Positions 16,705-25,462 of a stretch of 64,000 nucleotides of DNA are shown piece by piece (the first letter of the stretch is position 1; each line of letters opens with the position of its first letter). Made by a program: the position numbers and the translations under genes. The DNA comes from Flavobacteriales bacterium (GTDB lineage Bacteria; Bacteroidota; Bacteroidia; Flavobacteriales_G; Salibacteraceae), in assembly GCA_013204105.1 (NCBI GenBank), contig JABMOM010000025.1, forward strand, positions 1 through 64,000, given 5' to 3'. The notes below the pieces were generated by a model that had not been told where the DNA came from, ran no database searches, and saw only the letters and a list, made by a program, of their open reading frames with translations.

Positions 16705-17994
16705 ATGATAAGCATATTAAAATACATTTTACTGACCCTCTCTCTTGCGATTCTTTGGGCCGTTCTTGTTTTTTTGGGAACGAAGAACGGATGGTGGCAT
16801 CAAGCGATAGCGGATGAAGCTGATTCTGAGGCATACATACCTGCTGTAAAAGAAAAAATCAACGCGCAATTTGTGGGCAACTTTGCCTTAGCTACCCTTG
16901 AAAATGGAAGTGTAGAAGATGAACTATTTCATTCTGAAGGAAACCCGGTAGATAGAAATACTGTCTTTCAAGTCGCGTCACTGAGCAAGTGGATTTCTGC
17001 TTTTGGAGTAATGAAGTTGGTTGAAGAAGGCAAACTTGACTTGGATGTTCCGGTTAGTAAATACCTAAGTCGCTGGCAATTACCCGCGAGCGAATTCGAC
17101 AACGATGGCGTTACAGTCCGAAGACTTTTAAGCCATACTGCAGGACTTACGGATGGACTTGGCTATTCAGGTTTTGAACCTGGACTTCCAACACAAGCCA
17201 TCGAAGAATCATTGACCAAGGCTTCAGATGCTGATGAAGGTATAAGTGGATCCGTGCAAGTTGGTATTGAACCCGGTGACGCGTTTAAATATTCAGGTGG
17301 TGGATATACACTTCTACAACTATTGGTGGAAGAAGTAAGTGGACAATCATTTGCCTCTTTTATGCAAGAAAGAATATTTGGACCTCTAAATATGAACCAT
17401 TCATCCTATACCTGGGAGGACTCTTCTGATTTCAAGTTAGCAGAATTTTATAATAGCGATGGAACTGAAGCTATGCATTATAGTTACACTTCACTTGCCG
17501 CAACATCACTGTATACTTCTCTCAATGATCTGGAAGTATTCTTTCAGGTATTTCTGGTTGGGCCTGATAATGCGCCGATCGGGAGAAATGTATTAAAGCC
17601 CGAAACCATTGAGATGATGCGAGTGCCACATGCGAGTACAATGGGGATGGATATATGGGGATTAGGAACCATTCTTTACGCTTCCAATGACAATAACGAC
17701 TTTATCATAGGGCATGATGGAAAGAGCACACCTCCAATAAATACGGCCGTACGATTAAATCCGCAGACTGGCGACGGAATCATTGTTTTAGAAACAGGGA
17801 ACCCGCTGCTCGCAACAAAATTGGCAAGTGAATGGGTGTTTTGGAAAACGGGGAAAGTTGACCTTACGCTTTTTACTATGCTAAAAGACAGCATGGTTTC
17901 TTCCATTGCAAAAGGTTGGCTCGCAATTCTCCTACTCTCCATCATCATTGGAGTAGTGAGGTATCGGAGAAGGAAGGTGAAAATATTCACTTAA
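16705..17994 (+). CDS. membrane-anchored class C beta-lactamase/PBP-like serine hydrolase
   Basis: The 429-residue protein starts with a signal-anchor helix (residues 5-26) and ends with another helix and a basic tail (RYRRRKVK). The serine-hydrolase motifs are present: S92-L-S-K95 (SxxK), Tyr196 in YSGGGYTLL (YxN position) and HDG at about 337 (KTG-equivalent). Family members act as D-alanyl peptidases, esterases or beta-lactamases outside the cytoplasm; no specific substrate can be assigned. The segment 'RRLLSHTAGL' is also typical of the family. It is not clearly in an operon with its neighbours. Confidence 0.88.
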   Translation: MISILKYILLTLSLAILWAVLVFLGTKNGWWHQAIADEADSEAYIPAVKEKINAQFVGNFALATLENGSVEDELFHSEGNPVDRNTVFQVASLSKWISAFGVMKLVEEGKLDLDVPVSKYLSRWQLPASEFDNDGVTVRRLLSHTAGLTDGLGYSGFEPGLPTQAIEESLTKASDADEGISGSVQVGIEPGDAFKYSGGGYTLLQLLVEEVSGQSFASFMQERIFGPLNMNHSSYTWEDSSDFKLAEFYNSDGTEAMHYSYTSLAATSLYTSLNDLEVFFQVFLVGPDNAPIGRNVLKPETIEMMRVPHASTMGMDIWGLGTILYASNDNNDFIIGHDGKSTPPINTAVRLNPQTGDGIIVLETGNPLLATKLASEWVFWKTGKVDLTLFTMLKDSMVSSIAKGWLAILLLSIIIGVVRYRRRKVKIFT

Positions 17995-18151
17995 TTTTTT
18001 GAAATAAATTGCATAATAATGTATGAAAATATTAGCCGGAATAGCAGTAAATTCATGAATTATAGCCCACTTCAACGTTCTTGTGACCTGCCAAAATGAA
18101 GCCGGAAATTGTCTACTATTCTTATACTAGCCGCTAAGCACTAACCAAATC

Positions 18152-18391
18152 ATGACGAATAAAATTGAAGCAAAAGAAACCCTGAGCGAGGTTAAAAGCA
18201 ATCAACCTCTTAGCGGTAAGCAGAAGTTGTTGTTCGCTATGTTTTGTTGGGGCGTGCAATCTTGGAGTCAGGCAGGGAACTTCAAAGCCAATGGCTATGA
18301 CCAAAAATATAGAGATGCTAGGAAAGCCATGCACACTGGACTCATTCTATACGGCCTGGGCATTCTGCTGTTTATTTTATTATTACTATAA
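18152..18391 (+). CDS. small hypothetical protein with C-terminal membrane helix
   Basis: This is a 79-residue protein with a charged N-terminus, a central 'KQKLLFAMFCWGVQSWSQAGNF' amphipathic stretch and a terminal hydrophobic helix (LILYGLGILLFILLLL). It is probably tail-anchored. No family was recognised. The gene for a secreted protein follows 30 bases downstream on the same strand, so they may be cotranscribed. Confidence 0.55.
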   Translation: MTNKIEAKETLSEVKSNQPLSGKQKLLFAMFCWGVQSWSQAGNFKANGYDQKYRDARKAMHTGLILYGLGILLFILLLL

Positions 18392-18421
18392 TAAGCGCAT
18401 TTGCTACGAACAAGCCCAACT

Positions 18422-18850
18422 ATGAAAAATAAATTACTCTTTATTGCTGCGATTTTCATGGCCACAGGCTCAATGGCACAAATACATTTTAACACTACTC
18501 CTGGGAGCGGCGGGACTGTTGATCGTCGGAAAGAACACCACGTGTGGGCAGATGGCTCCTCCATTATGGTCATTAATGGCAGACAAGCATTCCAATGGAA
18601 AAAGGGGCAAAACCCAAATCGCATTGTGCGTGCAGGAGATCACATTAAAATAGTAGGTATGCCCGACTCTTTAGATAGGGTGCAATTCGGAGTTTTCTAT
18701 GATCGGGAGTGGGTTTTTCGTGTTGACACGTTAACCTCTACTTCTGTTTCTTGGACCTATACGGTAGAAGAAGACCCCGTTTACAAACGAAAAAACTCAG
18801 GCATGGCAGGTCTGCTAATTCTCGGGGTTCTAGATGCCATTGCCAAATAA
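18422..18850 (+). CDS. hypothetical secreted protein
   Basis: The 142-residue product begins with a clear signal peptide (MKNKLLFIAAIFMATGSMAQ, cleavage after Ala-Gln or nearby). The mature part is beta-rich, with 'GSGGTVDRRKEHHVWADGSSIMVINGRQ', and ends with a short hydrophobic segment. No family was recognised. The ATG at 18422 is chosen over an upstream TTG because it starts directly at the signal peptide. Confidence 0.6.
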   Translation: MKNKLLFIAAIFMATGSMAQIHFNTTPGSGGTVDRRKEHHVWADGSSIMVINGRQAFQWKKGQNPNRIVRAGDHIKIVGMPDSLDRVQFGVFYDREWVFRVDTLTSTSVSWTYTVEEDPVYKRKNSGMAGLLILGVLDAIAK

Positions 18851-18992
18851 AGTGTGGCAACTGGGCATACCTATGCCGTACGAAGCTTAATTTTTCAAAG
18901 CAGTAAACTAGCTACGGATGCGCTGGTGGCATGTCTGCCAGCCAAGCTCAACCCACCAGCTCCGACACCCAAAGCACAACTCAATCTTCAGC

Positions 18993-20156
18993 ATGGAAAT
19001 CGATCAAAACCTACATCACTTGCCCTTGACCAAGTCCAAACCTAGTACGTTGGCATCCCTGTTTGGGCAATCGACCATTGAACCGTTTTGGGTTGCGGAC
19101 ATGGAATATGAAATTGCCAGACCGATTCAAGACGCTTTAGTGCAGCGCATTTCCAATGCGAGTTTTGGGTATGAGTACAAACCCGACTCCTTTTTCGACG
19201 CCCAAAAAGCCTGGTATCAGAGGAGATATGGAATTGAATTAGATCAAAGCCATGTCATTTATTCACCCAGTATAACGACTACCCTTTCTGTCCTAATTGA
19301 AAATTTCACCGCAGAGAACAATGGCATTATCATTCAACCCCCCGTATTCATGGAGTTTGGAGATGTCATTCGAAACGCAAAACGCAGCATTGTAAAAAAT
19401 CCGCTCAAACTCATCGGCAATCACTATCAAATTGACCTTGAAGATCTAGCGGAAAAAGCCAAAGTAGAAAACAACAAAATGCTGATCATCTGCAATCCCC
19501 ACAACCCCGTTGGCAGGGTTTGGAGGCAGGAAGAATTGCAGCAAATTGTGCGCATTTGTAAAGAAAACAACTTGCTTCTCGTGTCAGACGAAATTCATAA
19601 AGACATCATCCTTTTTGGCCATCCATTCACGTCAGCGCTCACGTTCATTGATGACTATGAAAACATTGTCGTTTGCACCTCTGAAGCCAAAACTTTCAAC
19701 CTGTGTGGTATATCCGACTCAATGGCAATTATCCCAAACGAGGGCATTAAAAATTCTGTTTCGGCTACATTCAAAAAACTCAATTTAGGGAGAACCAATG
19801 CCCTCACGCGTGTGGCCCTGGAAGCAGCATATCGTCACGGTGAACCTTGGCTGGATGAAGTAATCATCGCTGTTCAGGAAAATATCGCGGCCATAGAAAG
19901 GGAATTGGCGCATTCTAACATAAAACTCATCATCCCAGAAGGCACCTACCAAGTATGGTTAGATTTCAGAAGTGTTTACACAGACACCAAAGAGATGTTT
20001 CATCATTTAACCGAAGCATCTGGAATCGGACTTAACGCAGGACATTGGTTCGGCCGTGAAGGTGCCCTATTTATGCGGATGAATATTGCCACCTCTAATA
20101 GCAAAGTAATTGCCGCCATTAAGCGTATCAAAGAAGCAGTGAGTAGCCTTGAATAA
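18993..20156 (+). CDS. PatB/MalY-type PLP-dependent C-S lyase (cystathionine beta-lyase)
   Basis: This 387-residue fold-type I aminotransferase-like enzyme has 'PFWVADMEYEIARPI' (the 'plWVADMDF' mark of PatB/MalY), 'CNPHNPVGRVW', 'VSDEIHKDI' with the PLP-ring Asp, and the Schiff-base lysine K233 in EAKTFNLCGI. It should split cystathionine or similar C-S substrates to a thiol, pyruvate and ammonia. The start at 18993 gives the usual length (about 390); the longer frame from 18918 adds an unrelated arginine- and proline-rich stretch. Confidence 0.9.
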   Translation: MEIDQNLHHLPLTKSKPSTLASLFGQSTIEPFWVADMEYEIARPIQDALVQRISNASFGYEYKPDSFFDAQKAWYQRRYGIELDQSHVIYSPSITTTLSVLIENFTAENNGIIIQPPVFMEFGDVIRNAKRSIVKNPLKLIGNHYQIDLEDLAEKAKVENNKMLIICNPHNPVGRVWRQEELQQIVRICKENNLLLVSDEIHKDIILFGHPFTSALTFIDDYENIVVCTSEAKTFNLCGISDSMAIIPNEGIKNSVSATFKKLNLGRTNALTRVALEAAYRHGEPWLDEVIIAVQENIAAIERELAHSNIKLIIPEGTYQVWLDFRSVYTDTKEMFHHLTEASGIGLNAGHWFGREGALFMRMNIATSNSKVIAAIKRIKEAVSSLE

Positions 20157-20201
20157 AATCCAATCGCTTTTATTCTAAGCGAGCAAACGGCGCGAAAGTT
20201 C

Positions 20202-20762
20202 ATGAATTGTAACCTGAATGGTTCCTCGTTGTCTAACGTGTACAGAACATTTAGAAACATGAAACAATACGCGATTGACGCTACCATGAAAACAGAGACT
20301 AAAGGTCTTGGAGTTGTGGGAAACGTGAAAAATATAGTTGGATTAATAACAACTTTACTCCTACTCGGATACGGTTTGATTCGCATCGGCGTCGGTGGGG
20401 CGTTGCTCGCCCAAACCCTCCAAATAATAGATTTTCCTGATCTAGCTCAAGCGAACTTGGAAGTAGAGCAGTTCATAGATGCTCGGGTGGGTCAACAGCT
20501 CATTCCCTTTTCATTGCCAGGATACTCCACTTACATTTTAGTGATGGGCACATTGCTCTCAATTGGGGCGATGGGTACAATCGTACGGAGGAATTGGGGC
20601 TTCACCGTTTTGTGGATTTACATTGCCATGCACGCAGCCCTCTTTGTGAACTACCAAGAAATCAATCCTAAGTTGATGGTGCTTGCACTCCAAGTGATTT
20701 TGCTGTTTGTGATGAAGTATTTGAGGCCCCCGCACCCTCGACAAAGCCTTAGCCTGAACTGA
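20202..20762 (+). CDS. hypothetical multi-pass membrane protein
   Basis: The protein is 186 residues from 20202; ATGs at 20259 and 20286 are equally possible. It has about four helices: IVGLITTLLLLGYGLIRIGVGGALL, YSTYILVMGTLLSIGAMG, GFTVLWIYIAMHAALFV and LMVLALQVILLFVM, ending in a Pro/His-rich tail. No family was recognised. It stands alone, convergent with the polyphosphate kinase pair. Confidence 0.55.
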   Translation: MNCNLNGSSLSNVYRTFRNMKQYAIDATMKTETKGLGVVGNVKNIVGLITTLLLLGYGLIRIGVGGALLAQTLQIIDFPDLAQANLEVEQFIDARVGQQLIPFSLPGYSTYILVMGTLLSIGAMGTIVRRNWGFTVLWIYIAMHAALFVNYQEINPKLMVLALQVILLFVMKYLRPPHPRQSLSLN

Positions 20763-20838
20763 GACACCTACGACCAACAACGACGGTGCAAAGATGCTCC
20801 GTGAAGTGATGAACGACCATTCATCATTCAAACCCCAT

Positions 20839-21633
20839 TCAATGTGATCCCGAGCGATACATGGCTATTTCGAGCTCCGTTAGGATACGGCTAAGCGCCT
20901 CGTTGGCGGCATCTCCCCTGGTATTGGAATCGATGATCCACCAAGGTGCGTGATCCGTGTGGGTGCGTTCGAGCATGCGTTCTTTATACTCAGTATACTC
21001 GTCCCAGTGCTTTTGGGCCTTGAAATCGAGACTGGTCACCGTCCATTTTTTGAGCGGGTGACGCTTGAGGAGATCGAAGCGGCGGGCTTGCTCCTCTTTG
21101 GTAATGGAAAAATACAGTTTGATGAGGTGAACACCTGACTCTACCAGCATGCGCTCAAACTCATTCACCTGTCCCATGAATTGTTGGTATTCCTGCTCAG
21201 TGCAAAAGTCATTTACCGGTTCAAGGACCGCTCGGTTATACCAACTTCGATCAAAGAATGCCAGTTCTCCAGGTTTTGGCAACACGCTCACATAGCGCTG
21301 AAAATACCATTGACGGACTTCATCTTCCGTAGGTTTCGGCAATGCCACCGTGCGGAAATGTCTCGGGTTGATATGGGCCGATATCCTTCGGATGATCCCA
21401 CTCTTCCCTGCACCATCCCTTCCTTCGCACACCACGATCACTTGGCGCTTTTGTTGAATCACCCAGTCGTGCACCAAGATCAACCGTTCTTGAAGGATGC
21501 GCAGCTCTACTTCGGCCTTGGACTTTTCCAATGCGCGATCCACATCGATCTCATCCTCCCTAATCAGGTATTTCAAGCCGACCTTGGAGTTCAATAATTC
21601 AAGTTCTTGCGGTGTCAATCGTTCCATACGCAT
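20839..21633 (-). CDS. PPK2-family polyphosphate kinase (second of a tandem pair)
   Basis: This 264-residue PPK2 enzyme has a Walker A loop EGRDGAGKSG near residues 70-79, 'NPRHFRTVALPKPTEDE', 'WYFQRYV' and the Walker B/lid motif FFDRSWYNRA. PPK2 enzymes transfer phosphate between polyphosphate and nucleotides. The ATG at 21633 overlaps the TGA of the upstream paralogue by one base (TGATG), so the two are coupled; the in-frame TTG at 21636 is not needed. It shares every motif with the gene before it and probably arose by tandem duplication. Whether it prefers NDP or NMP cannot be decided. Confidence 0.9.
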   Translation of the reverse strand: MRMERLTPQELELLNSKVGLKYLIREDEIDVDRALEKSKAEVELRILQERLILVHDWVIQQKRQVIVVCEGRDGAGKSGIIRRISAHINPRHFRTVALPKPTEDEVRQWYFQRYVSVLPKPGELAFFDRSWYNRAVLEPVNDFCTEQEYQQFMGQVNEFERMLVESGVHLIKLYFSITKEEQARRFDLLKRHPLKKWTVTSLDFKAQKHWDEYTEYKERMLERTHTDHAPWWIIDSNTRGDAANEALSRILTELEIAMYRSGSH

Positions 21634-22478
21634 CAAGTATCGATCTGTTGGATCTTGCGGAAATAGCGCGAGACGACATTCGGGTCGGGCAGGGTGCGCA
21701 CATTGTCTTCGCTCTTTTCGGGATAATCAAATTGAGACAGCACATATCGGATGCTCTCCAAGCGCGCATTGCGTTTGTCGTTGGTTCGCACGATCACCCA
21801 AGGACCGTAGGGGGTGTGGGTTCTGCTAAACATCAGCTCCTTATACTTGGTGTACGTATCCCACAAGGCCTGCCCTTGCTGATCCACCGGACTGTATTTC
21901 CATTCCTTGAGGGGATTTCCCAGTCGCGAAGCGAAGCGCTTCACCTGCTCCTCCTTGGAGATAGAAAACCAGAACTTGATCACCTTCACTCCATCCTCGT
22001 AGAGCATGTGTTCAAATTCAGGAACCTGCACCATGAATTGATCGTATTGCTGTTTATCGCAAAAACCCATGACCGGTTCCACTACCGCCCGGTTGTACCA
22101 GCTGCGGTCAAAGAAGACCATCTCCCCCCGATTGGGAAGTTCTTTGATGTAGCGCCTGAAATACCACTGTCCAGCCTCCAATTGTGTAGGCTTACTCAAG
22201 GCCACGATCCGAGAGAGGCGTGGATTCAAGTGTTCCATGAATCGCTTAATCGCACCGCCTTTTCCAGCGGCATCTCTCCCCTCAAACACGACCGCAACGC
22301 GCAGCCCCTCTTCGAAGATCCACTTCTGCAGTTTTACCAGTTCCTCTTGGAGCGAGCTCAACTCATCCTCGTACGATTGACGCTGAACCGCCTTTTGCAC
22401 ATTGGCTCCGCTCTTCACCGCCAAGTCAAGGAATTCCTTCCGCGTTTTTACGCTCCGTAGGTCTTCTTCATTGAACAT
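21633..22478 (-). CDS. PPK2-family polyphosphate kinase (first of a tandem pair)
   Basis: This is a PPK2 of about 281 residues with Walker A 'EGRDAAGKGG', 'KRFMEHLNPRLSRIVALSKPT', 'WYFRRYI' and 'VFFDRSWYNRAVVEPVMGFC'. A longer frame begins at 22571, but the ATG at 22478 gives the usual family length and a family-like N-terminus (MFNEEDLRSV). The region just upstream (TACTTTGG) is close to a -7 element. Together with the following gene it gives the cell two PPK2 enzymes in one operon, possibly with different nucleotide preference or for a hetero-complex. Confidence 0.88.
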   Translation of the reverse strand: MFNEEDLRSVKTRKEFLDLAVKSGANVQKAVQRQSYEDELSSLQEELVKLQKWIFEEGLRVAVVFEGRDAAGKGGAIKRFMEHLNPRLSRIVALSKPTQLEAGQWYFRRYIKELPNRGEMVFFDRSWYNRAVVEPVMGFCDKQQYDQFMVQVPEFEHMLYEDGVKVIKFWFSISKEEQVKRFASRLGNPLKEWKYSPVDQQGQALWDTYTKYKELMFSRTHTPYGPWVIVRTNDKRNARLESIRYVLSQFDYPEKSEDNVRTLPDPNVVSRYFRKIQQIDT

Positions 22479-22645
22479 ATTGCCAAAGTAGCGAAATCTG
22501 CCATGGGGTATAGTCCATATAGGATAATCCGAGCCATCGGTCTCTATAGCCTTAAGTCTTCGGAGGGGCAACTTTCTTCAAAATTGGCTTGGTGGTCGTA
22601 AAGCGCTAATTTCACGAGAATACACCTCAACCGGATACAATCTCC

Positions 22646-23155
22646 GTGAACGATCTCATAGACAATAATACAGGCAAGGCGTTTCCCCCTCCTGCGGTTT
22701 TCGCGGGTTACATCTTTCTCGTCCTTTCACCCGTTGCGATCTACAGCAACCCGTTTGTTGGGCTTCTACTCGCATTGGCTGGAGGCTTTGTGAGTTTTAC
22801 ATCGACAGGGGTTCAAATTGACCCTTCCAAAAGGAAGTTCCGGGAATACACAAGCTACTTCGGTGTCAAGAAAGGACTTTGGCAAACACTCGATAAATAT
22901 CCATTCTTAGCCATAATGGGGAGAACCCAAAGCTATACAACCTACAGTAGAGGCCAGGTTGCGTTGACAGACAGAGAAAAGTTCATTGACATCTGCCTAC
23001 TGTCTAAATCGCATCGGCAAAACGTCATGATCAAACGACTCAGAGATAGAGATCAAGCGACTAAAGACGCAAAAGAATTGGCTGAAAAACTAAACCTCGA
23101 ACTCACCAAATACAATCCGCCGGTAAGCAAGAAGACCCAAGCGAAGCACCGATGA
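22646..23155 (+). CDS. hypothetical membrane protein
   Basis: This 169-residue protein starts with GTG and has two hydrophobic helices near the N-terminus (VFAGYIFLVLSPVAIY and PFVGLLLALAGGFVSF). They are followed by a basic cytoplasmic-looking domain with 'TGVQIDPSKRKFREYTSYFGVKKG' and a lysine-rich tail. The 'iD...k..re' pattern after a helix pair recalls PH-like proteins of unknown function, but I cannot assign one. Confidence 0.55.
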   Translation: MNDLIDNNTGKAFPPPAVFAGYIFLVLSPVAIYSNPFVGLLLALAGGFVSFTSTGVQIDPSKRKFREYTSYFGVKKGLWQTLDKYPFLAIMGRTQSYTTYSRGQVALTDREKFIDICLLSKSHRQNVMIKRLRDRDQATKDAKELAEKLNLELTKYNPPVSKKTQAKHR

Positions 23156-23293
23156 AAGACCTGCCCGCTGGCAAGGAAGGTGAGTGTCAGATCATGGAAT
23201 GGAGGGTCATATTTCCCTCAACAATTTAATCGCCCCTCATCTCAATTTGCACCCTAAAAACTATCTTTCTTCTCCAAACCCAATCCCACTAGT

Positions 23294-23407
23294 ATGAAAC
23301 CCACCCTATACCCATCCATCCTGCTATTCACATACTTATGCATTGCTTCCACTTACGCTCACGCGCTATGGAGCGTTGAACACCTTTCAGAAGGAAGGGT
23401 GATTTGA
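23294..23407 (+). CDS. short ORF with signal-peptide-like sequence, coupled to the SGNH hydrolase
   Basis: This 37-codon frame begins with a stretch that looks like a signal peptide (MKPTLYPSILLFTYLCIA...). Its TGA overlaps the downstream hydrolase's TTG start by four bases (TTGA). The overlap supports that both are translated. It may be a coupling leader or a decayed N-terminus. No family was recognised. Confidence 0.3.
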   Translation: MKPTLYPSILLFTYLCIASTYAHALWSVEHLSEGRVI

Positions 23408-24033
23408 AAAGCCTCTTCATACTTTTATTGGCTGCAGTGCTTGCTTGTTCAAGCGCTTCCTGCCAAACAGAGCAAAAGACCGGTGAAGCAAATACAGTCG
23501 TCTCCCTCTTATTCATTGGCAACAGCCTGACGTACACGAATGACCTACCTCATTTAGTCGCGAAACTCGGCACCCAAAAAGGAATGGAGGTCCGCACCCA
23601 AACGCTTGCTTTTCCAAACTATGCCCTAGTCGACCACTGGAATGATGGAAAGGTGCAAGAGATGATTTCCACCAAAGCATTTGACTTTGTCATTGTTCAA
23701 CAAGGTCCATCATCTCAAGAAGAGGGTAGAAAAATGTTGCTGGACTACGGCGAAAAGTTCAGCCGTTTGTGCACGTCAAACGACGCCTACCTTTGCTTTT
23801 TCATGGTCTGGCCACCTTTGGATCGATACCAATCATTTGATGCAGTGATCAAAAACTACAAGGATGCGGCAGCGGCAAGCAAGGCAATTCTACTTCCCGT
23901 AGGCGAAGTGTGGAAAGAACACATAGACCGCACCAACAGCCATGCTTATTACGGGGCCGATGGGTTTCACCCGTCGCTTGAAGGCAGTGAAGAAGCTGCT
24001 AAGGTCATCATGAGCTATTTATTTATTCCATAA
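23404..24033 (+). CDS. SGNH/GDSL-family hydrolase lipoprotein
   Basis: The 209-residue protein starts with TTG. A lipoprotein signal ends at Cys15 (LLLAAVLAC), so it should be anchored in a membrane. Block I reads LFIGNSLTYTND with nucleophile Ser41; block V reads DGFHPSLEGS with Asp186 and His189. Members hydrolyse esters such as acyl or acetyl groups on sugars or lipids; the substrate is unknown. The TTG start is favoured because no ATG precedes the lipoprotein signal and because it overlaps the stop of a short upstream frame. A DoxX gene follows nine bases after the stop. Confidence 0.82.
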   Translation: MKSLFILLLAAVLACSSASCQTEQKTGEANTVVSLLFIGNSLTYTNDLPHLVAKLGTQKGMEVRTQTLAFPNYALVDHWNDGKVQEMISTKAFDFVIVQQGPSSQEEGRKMLLDYGEKFSRLCTSNDAYLCFFMVWPPLDRYQSFDAVIKNYKDAAAASKAILLPVGEVWKEHIDRTNSHAYYGADGFHPSLEGSEEAAKVIMSYLFIP

Positions 24034-24042
24034 ACTCAACGA

Positions 24043-24474
24043 ATGAACCTCATCCAGACCATCCAATCGCTAAAAGAAAAGCGCGCCATGCAGCTCTTCT
24101 ATTGGCTGGTTCGGGCTGCGATGGGCTTGACCTTCATCATTTCTGGCATACGAAAACTCCCAGGTATTGAATTCACCCAATTGCCCCTTGATAATCCCGT
24201 TGGTGCTTTCTTTCACGCCATGCACGAAACAGGGCTCTACTGGCATTTCATCGGGGGCGTTCAAATCGCATTGGGGGCGCTCATTTTCTTCAACCGAACA
24301 GTGGTTGTTTCAAGTCTCATCATGATGCCGATTACCGTGAACATTTTCTTAGTTTCCATAGCATTCCACATGCAAGGAACGCCCTTCATTACCACCGCTA
24401 TGCTCTTGGCGAATATGTTTTTGCTCGGCTGGAATTACAAAAATTACCTGGGTATAGTCAAACCACCTCTTTAA
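24043..24474 (+). CDS. DoxX-family membrane protein
   Basis: The 143-residue protein has four hydrophobic segments and the DoxX features 'RAAMGLTFIISGIRKLPG', 'FHAMHETGLYWHFIGGVQIALGALIFF' and 'MMPITVNIFLVSIAFH'. DoxX proteins are linked in other bacteria to thiol or redox homeostasis and to membrane quinone partners; the role here is unknown. It is nine bases downstream of the SGNH hydrolase gene, so probably cotranscribed. It is a distant paralogue of 16016-16588. Confidence 0.8.
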   Translation: MNLIQTIQSLKEKRAMQLFYWLVRAAMGLTFIISGIRKLPGIEFTQLPLDNPVGAFFHAMHETGLYWHFIGGVQIALGALIFFNRTVVVSSLIMMPITVNIFLVSIAFHMQGTPFITTAMLLANMFLLGWNYKNYLGIVKPPL

Positions 24475-24554
24475 CTTCGAACGAAGAGACAAGCGATTCA
24501 GTGAAGCCAAGTGTAAGGCCAACCACACTCGATCGACATTGATGATAGTAAACC

Positions 24555-25142
24555 ATGAAGTCCAGTAAATCATCTTTTGGAGGATTAGCGATTCTGACGG
24601 CAGTTGCCGCGTCGCTCTGCTGCATCACCCCGGTTTTGGCCTTGGTGGCTGGATTGGGCGGAATGGCTTCTGCCTTTAGTTGGCTTGACCCTTTTCGGCC
24701 CTATTTGATAGGACTGACGGTCATCGTTCTGGGTTTTGCTTGGTATCAAAAGCTGAAGCCTACTAAGGACATGGATTGCGACTGTGAAGAAGAAAAAACG
24801 CCCTTCATTCAAAGCAAGACTTTCCTTGGCCTTGTCACGCTTTTTGCCGGTTTGATGCTTGCTTTTCCATCTTACTCCCATCTCTTCTATCCTCAGGAGC
24901 AGGCCGCCAGCTATACCTTTCAAGATGCCAACCTGCAAACCGGCGCATTCAACATCAGTGGCATGACCTGTACAGGTTGTGAAGAACACATCACGCATGC
25001 GGTAAGCGAACTGGAGGGTATCAAGGAAGTCAAGGCCTCCTATGAAAAGGGGACTGCAACCGTAGAATTCGACAAGACCAAGACCGACGAAGACAAAATA
25101 ACAGCCGCCATCAACGCGACTGGCTATGAAGTAAGTGAATGA
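24555..25142 (+). CDS. merTP: MerTP: mercuric ion transporter MerT fused to MerP-like domain
   Basis: The 195-residue protein has three membrane helices, the MerT Cys pair in SLCCITPV (Cys22, Cys23), a cytoplasmic Cys motif MDCDCEEE (residues 73-80) and a C-terminal HMA (MerP) domain with GMTCTGC (Cys139, Cys142). Such fusions import Hg(II), or perhaps other thiophilic metals, to a cytoplasmic detoxification enzyme. No merA reductase or merR is in the window. The next gene overlaps by four bases (ATGA) and encodes a Cys-rich protein often seen beside merTP in Bacteroidota. The substrate could be something other than Hg. Confidence 0.88.
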   Translation: MKSSKSSFGGLAILTAVAASLCCITPVLALVAGLGGMASAFSWLDPFRPYLIGLTVIVLGFAWYQKLKPTKDMDCDCEEEKTPFIQSKTFLGLVTLFAGLMLAFPSYSHLFYPQEQAASYTFQDANLQTGAFNISGMTCTGCEEHITHAVSELEGIKEVKASYEKGTATVEFDKTKTDEDKITAAINATGYEVSE

Positions 25143-25351
25143 GCATGGAAATAAAATTGCAATCTACCCTTACCTGTCCCCATTGCGGTCACCAGCAGAA
25201 AGAGACCATGCCCACCGATGCATGCCAATACTTCTACGAATGCACAAGCTGTCACGAAATGCTCAAACCGCATCAAGGCGACTGCTGTGTATACTGCTCT
25301 TATGGAGATGTGCCTTGTCCGCCGATACAAGCGGATAAGAAATATTGTTGA
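25139..25351 (+). CDS. Cys-rich GDCC/CSYG protein of mer-type loci
   Basis: The 70-residue protein has two CxxC pairs (CPHCGH and CTSCHE) followed by GDCCVYCSYGDVPCPPIQ, a highly conserved stretch of a small unnamed family that accompanies MerTP genes in Bacteroidota. Ten cysteines in 70 residues suggest metal binding. Translational coupling to merTP (four-base overlap) suggests it receives or senses the imported metal. No function is established. Confidence 0.7.
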   Translation: MSMEIKLQSTLTCPHCGHQQKETMPTDACQYFYECTSCHEMLKPHQGDCCVYCSYGDVPCPPIQADKKYC

Positions 25352-25462
25352 CACTGTCACTGCCTAGAGAACACTTCCTTTTCAGAGAATATCCGTTATT
25401 TCGCTGAACCGTAAATGGAAGCTCATGTTGAGCAACCAATAAGCGCTAACCCTAGTCCAGCG

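Noticed and set aside
21612-22460. 282-codon frame on the plus strand
   Set aside because: It is antisense to the PPK2 gene, whose motifs are clear on the minus strand.
16016-24474. the two DoxX-like genes as parts of one system
   Set aside because: They are 8 kb apart, divergent in sequence and have unrelated neighbours.
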